A stretch of 38,526 bases of DNA from Oscillospiraceae bacterium. GTDB lineage: Bacteria; Bacillota; Clostridia; Oscillospirales; JAAYXM01. The notes beneath the pieces were generated by a model that had not been told where the DNA came from, did no database searches, and saw only the letters and a list, made by a program, of their open reading frames with translations. Of the stretch, positions 9,710-20,400 are shown piece by piece (within the stretch, counting starts at the first letter, position 1; the number at the start of each line of letters is the position of its first letter). Location: contig JAFSEA010000052.1 of the NCBI GenBank assembly GCA_017435965.1, forward strand, positions 1 through 38,526. Reading direction: 5' to 3'. Position numbers and translations under genes: made by a program.

Positions 9710-11293
9710 TTACTGTACGCGCTCATATGCTGCTTCGTAAACATCGAGGACATCCTGAACACCCATAGACTTGAGTGTCTCTACAAATTCATCATACTTT
9801 GACATAGACTCCTGACCGAGGAGGAACTTTGTCATCATTTCCTTCGTGTAATTCTGGATAGCCTGGAGCTTTTCGTCGATGATTACCTGCTCATCTTCGT
9901 TGAATGCTACCCACATTGCCGGGTTGTGATAGGGAAGTGTTCCTTCAATTACGATATCCTCACACTCAAGAGTTGTTTCGGACTGAAGTGCCTGTGCAGC
10001 TGTGGGATCAAGACGTGCAAATGTTCCGTAGAGCTGGAAGCCATACATTGTATTTGCCTGGTCATTGTTCTCGTTTGTGATATATCTTCTCTGACCTTCT
10101 TCTTTATTAACCCATTCAAAGGTCTCGCCTTCCTTACCCCATGAAACAAGCTCAACTGCTTCATCGGTGTAGAGCCAGTCGATGAACTTTGCGGAGTTTG
10201 CAATGCTCTCTTCGCTGTCAGTCTGACCGATAGCGTAACCAATCATTTCAAGGTCGCCGCGGTCTACCATGGGAGCACCCTTCTCTTCGTTTGCAACAGG
10301 GGGCTTCATAGCTGTGATCTTATATTCGGGGTTGGTTGCCTGTGCGCGGCTGTTGAAGTAGTCGATGCGGAGCTGGAGATGCGGAAGGATAAAGCCACGG
10401 CCTGTGAGTATGTACTCTTCCCACTTTGTGTTGTCGAGTGTGATTGTATCTGCAGGCATAAGACCTTCAGCAATCATCTTCTTATAGAACTCTATAACCT
10501 CTTTTGCTGTGTCTTCCGTTGCGCCCCAACGCCATTCGCCGTCGTCATAATCGTAGTAAACATCGTGTTCCCACCACTTGTCAAAGGATGAGCCGGGAAT
10601 GTCGAAGAGATATTCGCTTCTTGTGCAGAAGGGGTATGAATCGGGATAGAGTGTCTTGAGCTTCTTACATACCTTATAGAGATCATCAAAGGTTTCGGGA
10701 ACCTTGAGGTTGTGCTTCTTGAAAATGTCTTCACGGTAGAGCCATGCACGCATACGTGTTCTGCCTTCACGACCGGAGCCCGGTGTGTAGTAAATCTTTC
10801 CGTTTGCTTCCTTACGGTTTGTAACCGCAACTGCATATTCGTCATCGGTAAGGCTGTCAAGCCATGCATTGTAGTTTGGCATGTATGCCTCGAGGTCATC
10901 AAGTGCAACAACGCCCTGGTCTGCATACTTGTCGTAACCTGAGTTCATTGAACCTGCAAGGATATCGGGAATTTCGGTGGGGTCGGACATCATGAGGGGA
11001 AGCTTTGTTCCTACTTCTTCAGCGGGAACTCCCATAATGTCGAGAGTTACGTTTGCACCCTCTGACATATATTCCCAAACCTTCCAGTCATCACGAACCG
11101 GCCAGCTTGAGGATGAGGGAACAAGGATCTTAAGTGTTACATCCTTTGTGAGGGGGTACTGGTACTTTTCGTTGTCAATGTTGCTTGCCTGTACCGGTGC
11201 ACCTGAACCTTCGCCTGTGCCATTGCCACCGCCGCAAGCGCAAAGCGTGAGCATCATAATTGCGGCAAGGATAAATGCGAGTATTTTTTTCAT
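9710..11293 (-). CDS. Extracellular solute-binding lipoprotein (ABC-type sugar binding, family 1-like)
   Basis: The protein is 527 aa, with a lipoprotein signal ending LCAC (C20) and AGGAGG 9 bases before the ATG. The length, the Thr/Asp-rich mature start and features such as KADQGV-like helix regions, MRAWLYREDIFKKHNLKVPETFDDLYKVCKKL (quoted in part: YREDIFKKHNLKVPETFDDL) and the later AKFIDWLYTDEAV match the long LplA/LipO-type oligosaccharide-binding proteins of Firmicutes. Such proteins normally deliver a sugar to a two-permease ABC importer. No permease or ATPase gene lies beside it here. It sits 199 bases downstream of the giant lyase-like gene, has its own predicted promoter and ends at a strong terminator. 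Uptake of products released by the neighbouring lyase-like proteins is an inference from position. Confidence 0.85.
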   Translation of the reverse strand: MKKILAFILAAIMMLTLCACGGGNGTGEGSGAPVQASNIDNEKYQYPLTKDVTLKILVPSSSSWPVRDDWKVWEYMSEGANVTLDIMGVPAEEVGTKLPLMMSDPTEIPDILAGSMNSGYDKYADQGVVALDDLEAYMPNYNAWLDSLTDDEYAVAVTNRKEANGKIYYTPGSGREGRTRMRAWLYREDIFKKHNLKVPETFDDLYKVCKKLKTLYPDSYPFCTRSEYLFDIPGSSFDKWWEHDVYYDYDDGEWRWGATEDTAKEVIEFYKKMIAEGLMPADTITLDNTKWEEYILTGRGFILPHLQLRIDYFNSRAQATNPEYKITAMKPPVANEEKGAPMVDRGDLEMIGYAIGQTDSEESIANSAKFIDWLYTDEAVELVSWGKEGETFEWVNKEEGQRRYITNENNDQANTMYGFQLYGTFARLDPTAAQALQSETTLECEDIVIEGTLPYHNPAMWVAFNEDEQVIIDEKLQAIQNYTKEMMTKFLLGQESMSKYDEFVETLKSMGVQDVLDVYEAAYERVQ

Positions 11294-11358
11294 TTTTTCT
11301 TTTCCTCCTAAAAAAGTTTTATATCAAACCACAATGGGTTTTGATAACGCCTGAAATG

Positions 11359-11387
11359 ATTATAACACATAAAACGCAAAATGTCTC
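11359..11387 (-). promoter_or_regulatory. Promoter of solute-binding protein gene
   Basis: On the minus strand GAGACA (11382-11387), 17 bases, then TATAAT (11359-11364), about 65 bases before the ATG. The -10 is perfect and the -35 matches 4 of 6. A short inverted repeat (AAACCACAATGGGTTT, 11325-11342 region) lies in the predicted leader. Confidence 0.55.
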
Positions 11388-11460
11388 GAACAATTGTATT
11401 TTTTGTTTTGCGGGGTTTGCGGGAGGGAGCCTTGTTTTTTCTGCAAATCGCAATAAACCT

Positions 11461-11486
11461 TGTAGGGGCGGATATTATCCGCCCGT
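11461..11486 (+). repeat. Palindromic repeat copy 3, intergenic
   Basis: TGTAGGGGCGGATATTATCC followed by GCCCG, with the 19-base palindrome core at 11466-11484. It lies 8 bases past the stop codon of the 3268-aa gene, in opposite orientation to the in-gene copies. It may act as a 3' hairpin on that transcript. Flanking CCTT/CTTG is shared with copy 2. Confidence 0.8.
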
Positions 11487-11492
11487 TACATT

Positions 11493-14400
11493 TTATTTTT
11501 CTACAAATTCGAGAACACGCTGTAAGAGAACTGCTACTTCTGCTCTTGTTGTGTTATCGTTGGGTGCAATGAGGTTATTTTTACCGTTTACAAGTCCTGC
11601 ACCTATGAGGGCTGATACTGCTTCTTTTGCGTAGTCGGGAACAGAGTCAAAATCCTCGTATTCCGGGCGGATGATATCCGCCCCTACAAGGGTGTCCTTG
11701 ATTACTCGATATACCATGAGCATCATATCGCAGCGTTTGATATTATCTCTCGGTGCGAATTTGTTATCGCCAACGCCGCCGACGAGCCCTGTGTTTCTTG
11801 CGATTGCAAGCTCACGAGCGAAATAATCGGTATCAGAAACGTCTGCGAAGTTTTCGGTGTTGTCGGAAGTCTTTTCAAAGGCTCTCACAAGAAGTATTGC
11901 AAAGTCTGCTCTTGTGATATTCGCTGCAGGGGAATAGGTGTTCTCACTTGTGCCCTTGATTATTCCCTTATCTGCAAGAGAATTGATTGCATCTGCCGCC
12001 CAGGCGTGAGAACCGAGGTCAACAAAGCGGACGGTTGCATCTCCTTCATCAGGTGTTTCGGGCTTATCCGGTACTGACGGTGTGCCTGTTCCGGCATTTC
12101 CTGTGTCACCGGAGCTTCCGCTATTTCCGGTATTACCTGTATTTCCTGTGTTGCCGCTATTTCCGGAGTTGCCGGAGTTACCGCTGTTTGTGCTGCCGCC
12201 GGTTGTACGTCCGTAAACTCTTACCATAAAGTGGATTGTGCTCTCAAGAGTTCCGTCCGTTGCAGTTATGGCAACGTGGTTTTCGCCTTCCTGAGAATCC
12301 GACGGTGTCCAGATAAGTCTTCCACCCTCTGCATCAATCGCCATACCACGGGGCAAGGATGTGCCGATGAGAGTTATCTGATCATCCTTTCCGAGGGGGC
12401 TTGTTACATTTATGGGAACGATTATCTGGCTTCCTGCCGTTGCGGTGAGGTCATCGATTTCCTCAAATACAGGTGAGCCGTCTTCCTTTGCGGTTACGGG
12501 GATTCGGAGGCTGTCGCCTTCCTTGATGTTGTATACATAACCAAGGCTCATATCAAAGGCATCAACAAAGCTTCTGATGATTGATACGTCTTCAAGAGCG
12601 AGAACGATGTTTTCGCCGTCTTCCTCTGCAGAAATAATCTTGTATGCACCGTTCTGAACCTTGTCGTTATCTACGTATACATACTTGCCTGCAAGGTCGG
12701 GTACCCAAAGGTCGCCCTGATTGTCAAGCTTGATTGTGATGAAGTTCTTCTTTGTAAGCTCCTTCGTGAAGTCAACAACCTTACCTGTGTATGCGGCAAA
12801 CTGCTCCTCGTAGTCTGCTTCATCAACGAGCTTCAGAACTTCACCGTCATTGAGGTAGCGATATACTATTTCATCGCCCTCGAAGGAGAGAACGCCTGCA
12901 AAGCCACGGAAGTTAATCTTTCCGTCAACGATGTAATCCATCTCGGAGTTGTTGGAGTAGATTACATAGTCAACACGGCTTCCGCCGTTGAGAGTTACCT
13001 TGACTGCACCGAAGCTGTCACAGAGACCGGGCTTTCTTCCCTCTTCTCTTTCCATTGAAACCTTTTCGATGCTGTCGATGTACTTACCGTTTTCTTCGGA
13101 AGCATCATAGGGTTCAAGGACAGTTGTGAAGGTTGTATCGAGATTATTTCCCTTGTTTCTTACAAGGAGATATTCAAGCTCGCCGATGTCCTTGTTGTTT
13201 GAGGTCTGGGGCGGAAGTGCTGTTGTGAAGGTTACTTCATCAACAGGCTCTTCGTTAAGCATTGTAAGGCGGAGACGGACATCACGCTTCTTATCAAGAA
13301 CCTTCTTCCAGTCTTTTACCTTGAACTCAACAACAAAATCGTTTTCAATATCCTCAAATGTTCTTACATTTCTCATCCATGTATAACCGTGAGGATACTT
13401 ACCGTTGCTTACGCCGCCGGGGTCAGGACCGTACATTACGTCTTCACCTGCGTATACGCCGTAGATGTTGCCCTGTGCATCCGTTCTCATGGGAGTTTTC
13501 TTCTCACCGCCAAGGCCTTCCGTGTAGCTTATCTCATCGGAGAGACTGTGGAAGGAATAGAGGTGGTCACTACCGCCGAGAATGTGGAAGAAGTCAACAC
13601 CGTAGGAGATATCGTCGTTTGCTTCAATCATAAATACCGTTCTGCGATACTCTTCTGTCTGGGGATATACGTTAGGTGCAGTAATATCCATTACCTTTAC
13701 TTTTCCGGAATCGTCAAAGTGGTAAGGAATACCTGCAACACGGCTTGAATTCTGGTCTTGTTCGTCAACTATAACCGTATTGTGTGAGATTGTTGCGTGA
13801 ACCCACTCATAACGGTTGGGCTGGCTTCCCGTCTGCTCGGGGTATCCGAGGTCGGGAGCAACGTTAAGACCGAATGCCGACATAAAGAGGTTCATTGTAT
13901 CGGCGTGACCGTGACCGGTGTTTGCACCGAAGTAGATTGCCATATCACGGGTGTTGTTGTTTCGGCTTACATCGGAAACAGAGTCATAGTCTGCACCTGC
14001 ACGAAGTGCTGCAAAGCCGTAGCCCGTCATCATTTCGCTGTCGAGGTGGAGACCGCCGTCTTCCTTGATTATCTGTTCAATTTCTTTTGCGATTGCCTCA
14101 GGATCGTCATCGAGAATTGTGCCGCGGAGTCCTTCTGTTGACTCCTCATTCTTAAGATACATAGCCTGAGCCAGAACTCTGTCTCTTGTGTGCTTATAAG
14201 CAATGAGTGAGTCGTCTATCTGAAGAACGATACCTGTGCTTCCCGTTGCACCGGAGTCACCGGTCTGTGTGCCGTAGTAGCCGCCGAGGGTGAGTCTTAC
14301 GATACCGAGGAACATCTTTGTGAACTTGACGTTTTCAAAGAGGTCAGCTTCGGAATAAAGCTCATAGCCTGCAAGGAGGTCTGCAACGGTGATGAGGTTT

Positions 14401-17400
14401 GTAATCCAGCCACGGTTATAACCCGGAGCGTTTTCGTTACCGATACCGTCACGGTTTACTTCCTCAATGAGATTCTTGAGAATCTGTCCGCCGGCGATTT
14501 CCTTTTCCTGCTGAGGTCCTGTGTTGTAGTTTGTTCCGGGTGCGAGAATCCAGTCAAGCATTTCCTTGGTCTCGGGGAGTCTGTTATATGCAAGAGCCGC
14601 TGTTGCAACAGCCTTCTGATGCATACCGAAGTTACCGATTATCTTACCGTTCTTAACTGAGTAGAATACCTCGTCAAGAATGTTCTTCTCAACGTGCTTT
14701 CTGAGTGCTCCCGGGCTGTCCTTGAGGTTTACGGGAATCTTTTCGCCGTTTTCATCGTAAATCCAGTTGCCCTTTTCGTCAACCTCATAGCGAGGTGCTT
14801 TCTTTGAGAGATAATTTACAACATAGGGGTCGTTATATATGGGAAGGAATGCGTCAACACCCTCTGCCCAGATTGTTGCGTTACCGGTTGACCATACGGT
14901 GTCAACTTCCTTGCCTCGGTAAGCATCACCGCGGAAGGTGTGCCAGTCATACCACTCAAAGCCGGGGTATACGTCTGCAACGCGGTCAAGAAGGATTGCA
15001 CCTGCACGGCCGTATTTTGCCTCGCCCGTGTAGATGAATGCATCTATAAGGGATCTGATTGCATCCTTGACAAGAGGTGTGGATGTTCCTGCGCCATACC
15101 AGATGCCGTCGTGGACATAGAATGCAACGTATGTGTACTGAACGGGTCCGCCGGAACTATCGGTGTAGTATGCATAGCCGTCCTTTTCATAATATGTGGG
15201 GTAATATCCCGGAACATCGTTGATGTCGCCGTCGGGGCCTGCTATCTCTCTTGCCTTTTCTGCAGAGATATAGGGCTGCTTGTAGCCGAGGGAGTCATCA
15301 ACGCCCCAGCCGACTACGCCGAGCTTTTCATCCATTTCGGGATAGAGCTTGTTTTCAAGATAACCGATGCCGAAGCCGTAGAATGCCTTCCATGCTTCAC
15401 TCATACGGTCGTTTGTGGGATGGGGAACGTTCTGACAGGTACACTTTCCGTTTTCATCGAGGTTTTCACAAACGAAAAGCTCGTGGTGTCTCATAAGTGC
15501 AATGTCGTAGTTCCAGTAAGCCTTGTCATCGGAAAGACCGAGCTTGTAGAAAGATTCAAAGTCATTTGACGGGAACTTTCTGTTACAATCGGGGCACTGT
15601 ACCTTCCAGGGTGACTGGAGAGCGTTTGCCTTCCATGCATATGAGCCGTATTCAAGACCTACGTTGCATCCGCAGTAGCGGCAGTAGAACTTGAGGGGGT
15701 CATACTTATGTCCGATGTGGTAGTATCTCGGAAGTCCTTCCGGAACTATTCTGTCATAAATGGTGTCGAGAATATCAACATACTGGTCAGCCTTTGCCTT
15801 TGCGGCATTGACCTCTGCTCTTGCCCAGTCGTATCTTCCTGCGTTAATCTTTGCATTTTCACGCTCACGGAGTGTGAATACTGCAGGATCAACGGTCATA
15901 TCCCATACAACTGCGATATTGACATCGGGAACTTCAAGATTTTCGATTCCGTCCTTCCAGGAGGGGTCGATTGTGAGGGAAATTGTTGCATCGCCCTCGT
16001 CAACGCCTGTTACAACGCCGTCTTCGGAGACAGAAACAATTCCTTCGCCGTCTGTGATTGTATATGTGATATATTCGGAGGGTACGGTTACCCATCTTCC
16101 GCTGTTCATTGCAACGGAAACTTCGATATCCGTTGCGCCGTAAGCGTAGATTGTGTCGTTGTATGAAACCTTAATCTCTTCATTCATATCAATACCCGAA
16201 TTGTCAAAGACCTTTACTTCAAGTCTTGAGACAACCGTTGCACCGTCCTTTGTTGCCATTGCGGTAATCTCGGCTTTGCCTTCGTTTATACCGGTGACCA
16301 CGCCTTCTGCATTTATTCTTGCAATGTTTGCATCGCTTGAGTTCCAGATAACCTCAACGGTATCATCATAAGGAATGTCGGCACCGTCGCCGCCGTAAAG
16401 CTTCGGGAAAAGCTGAATCTTTTCGCCTATCTCAATGCTTGTCTTTCCTTCTTTTACCTCAAGGTCAGCACGATAAAGAGTGCTTGAGTTTACAAAGTCG
16501 ATATAGAGAGGATACCATGCATCGCCGAAGCTTCCTTCATTCTGCTTTGCAAGACCCTCAGCCACGCGGAATACGACGATGTATTCACCGGCGCTTGTGA
16601 TTGCCTTTGTGCCGAAGGTGTTCTTCACTCCCGTTGCAGCAGTCGCACGGTAGGTATCGGCACTTCCGAAATAATATTCACCGTTTACATCGAGAAGGTT
16701 AGGTAGACGTGCCTCATTCTCCTCTGTTGCAGGAATAACGAAAAGGTCAAGCTTTGCCGCACGGTTTCTGCAATAGCCCGTTACGTCAACGGTGTAGTTA
16801 CCTGTTGAGGGGAATATTACCTTGAATGCAAGATAGTTTGTATCCTTGTTGTCCTTAAATACTATCTGTGAGTAAGTACCACCGCTTCCTGCAAGGGAAA
16901 TGTCGGGGTAACCGCTGCTTATTCCCTCTATCTTGTGGAATATCCAGTTACGTGCCGCCGTGTAGTTTGTGAGGGCAAAGAGGCTTGAAGCCGAATCGCC
17001 CTGATATGTTCCTTCACGGAAGTCGATTGCGAAGGTTGTGGGATAGTTCATCTCAACTGCACCCACGGTGACAACGATTGTATCTGTTTCAAATACGTTG
17101 CCACGGGCAAGAACACGTGCCTTTACCTCGGCTGTTCCCGCCTTCTTTGCGGTGACCTTCTTTCCGTCTGCGGAAACCTCTAAAACTCCCGCTTCGGATT
17201 CGTTTGAAACCTCAAAGCCCACGATTTCGCCGTCTGCGATTATCTTTCTGTTATTGAGCTCAAGGCGTGTGAGGAAGCTTGCAACCTTGCCCGGCTGAAG
17301 CATCTCGGGGCAATAGAGGTATACATTCTTTATTCCAACCTTATTGTCAACCGTGATTTCGGTCTTTGTTGTTACGGAGCTTCCCTCCATAAGAACAAGT

Positions 17401-20400
17401 GTTTCAATGGTTGCGGTTCCTTCCGCAAGAGCTGTGAAGGATTTTCCATCAGCATTGAGCTTCAAAATTCCTTCCGAGCCTTCGGCAACGCTGTGCTCAA
17501 CGTAAGCACCGGAGATATCAAGCGCACTTCCGCCTGCGTTCTTTGCGATTACGTCAACTACCTTTGTGCTTTCACCAACGCCGATTGTGGTGTAATCAAC
17601 CTTTGCTTCAAGAGAGCTTATTCCCTTTCCGCCAACGAGACCCACAGAGTGCAGAAGAACTGCGCTCTTGGAGGAATTCTTCTTGCTTGCACAGGTCTTG
17701 AGTATCATAAGATACTCTGCCTCGCCATTTGTCCAGTCAAGGGAAGAATCTGCAACAAATGTGCCGACCTCGGGCTGATTTATTGAAGATGATGCGGAAC
17801 TGTCGTTAAAGTCTGCCTCGGCAATGAAATTATCTGCCGTCATAAGACTTGCGATGTTATCGCTTACATAGCTAAAGGTCATATCCTCTGTATAAGGAGT
17901 CATATAGACCTCAACACGTCCGCCGCTTTTGTATGTATATCCGCAAAGGTCAACGGAGTATTTGCCCGGTGCAGGAACCTTTACCTTGATTGCAAGCCAT
18001 TCGCCTGCCATACCGGAAAGGTCCATATAGCTTGCATTCTGTCCGAAGTATGCATCCTTTCCGTCGGGACGGCTTGCCTTTGCGGAAACGAATGCCCAGG
18101 GACGCTCTGCGCTGTAGTCAATGGCCTTGGAGGTCTTGAAGTCCGCCTCGGAAATGGGGTCGCCGTTTTCAGCACCCGTTACGGTTACGGCGTATTTTCC
18201 GTCGTTGTATGCACCCTGATAGAAGTTATATGTGCGACTTACTCCGGAGAAAGAGTCGTCCGCCGCAATTGTAACGGTAACATCAACGGTCTTTGTGATT
18301 CCGTCAAGTGTTCCGCTGACTCTGAGTGTTGCGCTACCCGGCTTCTTTGCATAAACATCGCCGTTTTCAGCCTTGATGAGAGCACCGTCGTCATTTGCAA
18401 TGATCTCAAATGAAACCGTTCCTGCAGAACCGTTAAGCTCTTCGCCCTCGCCATAGTATTTTACGGATGGCTTAAGCTTTGAGCCCACGAGAAGTGTTTC
18501 GTCTTTTCCGAAAGTTGCGGTGATTGTGTCGAGATCCGGAATGGGAGGAACTTCATAGGAGAGTTTGAGAGAATTCAATGTAACTGCCTTGTCTGTTGCG
18601 TTGTTTACAAAGAAGATTATATATTCCTTGTTCTTTTCAAGCTCGAAGATTGCCTTTTCGGAAACCTCGAGAGAATCAATACCGCCGTTTTCTGCTTTAA
18701 GTGCATCGCCGCCGCTGCGGTTTACATACATATTTACATTACCGATAAGTGTTGCGTTTGTAAGACCGAGCTCGGAGAATGTCTTCTGGTCTTTTCTGTT
18801 TGCGTATTCGCCGCCCTCGGGCATATATACAGTACCGTAGATTGCATTGCCCTCGGTGAACTTTTCGTCCATGGGTGCGATGTAGATATCAACATCACCT
18901 GATGCAGTCCAATATGTGTATGCCTTCACATCGGAAATGAGATACTTTGTGGTGTAGGGAGCTTTAACCCTAAATGCAATCCACTCACCGGGAGCTCCGG
19001 TCTGACCCGTACCTGCGTATGTTCCGCCGATAGCTACCATAGCAGACTTGTTTGAAGCCTTTGTGTGAGTGTTTCCTGCAAATGCCCAATTCTCGCCGAA
19101 ATGCTTCGGGCTTTCGGGAAGCTTCTTATATGAGCCTTCCCATGCACCGGTCTTATCTTCAAGATAATCACCGCTTGCATCACTTCGACCTGTTTTTGTG
19201 AAAGTGTAGGTAAAGGATGAAACCTCACCCGTAAGTGTGGGGCCTTCTTCCTCACCTTCTCCGCTTCCTGCAACAAGCTCGAAGCTGTTGATATAGGTAT
19301 AGAAGTTGCTTACTGCCGAGCCTGTATATTCGTTCAGAATAAGGAGGTAGTATGTTCCTGCCGAAAGATCAACGGCTTCATCCGTCATTGTTCTTATTTC
19401 GGTAGGATAGAATTTTGTGTCTGTATCCTCTTTGGATAAAATGCAGAACATATCTGTTGCCTCGGGACCTTCGTATGCATAGTCTGCCTGAAGTGTCTGT
19501 GCGGCAAATACAACAGAGTTATTAGACTGGGTCTCAAAATCCCACGTTTTGTTTGTTCCGGACGGATTTTTGAAGGTCTTTCCGTTTACGGTAGGCTTGA
19601 TTACATAAATATGTATCTTTCCCATACCTGTCTGCGGAAGATAATTCAGCTTTGGGGTATATGTTCCGTCTGCAGGAACATTTATCTTTATTCCGAGAGC
19701 GTTTTTGCCCATGGGATTGTATGAGGTTCCGCTATATGCATAGCCCCAAAGTCCGCTTTCGGTAACCTGGGTTATATAATCGGTACGGGCTGCCTGTGTG
19801 GAATATCCCATCTGTCCGAGATAACTCCAGTCGTCTCCGCTTTCCGTATCGGAGTTGCCGTCACCGATTTCAAGATACTTCTTCTTCAATCCGAGAAGTG
19901 TGTTTGTCTCGGTAATTGCAGAGACATCCTCACCTGCGCCTGCAAGTGTGAAGTCGTACTTAAAGCTCTTTGCCTCGCCCTCATCGTCCGGTGTGCGAAG
20001 AAGCTTTACGGACTTTAAGTTACAGAAGGTTCTCTTGCTTGTAGAAACAGCCTGTGCTTTTGATATAACACTTACGAGGTAATAGTCACCTGCTTTGAGG
20101 TTGATTTTGTCTGCATAAGTATTCTCCGGGTTTACGGAGGCAGTATTTGTATCAACAGAACAAAGCTTTATTGCATCCGAGGTTGCAAGAGCCGCCGCTA
20201 TGCCGTCATAGCTTGCCATATCAAGGCTCTTCTCCGTTGCAACGGCCTTGCTTACCATATAAAGGTCAATTCTTCCTGTGAATGCCGCATTTTCAAATGC
20301 AACCGTGGGGGTGTATTCTCCGTCCTTGTCAACTCTTGCCATAAGAACAAGTGCGTTGGCGTTTACCGGGTCAAGACCCGTTGAGGAATACTGGAGATAG

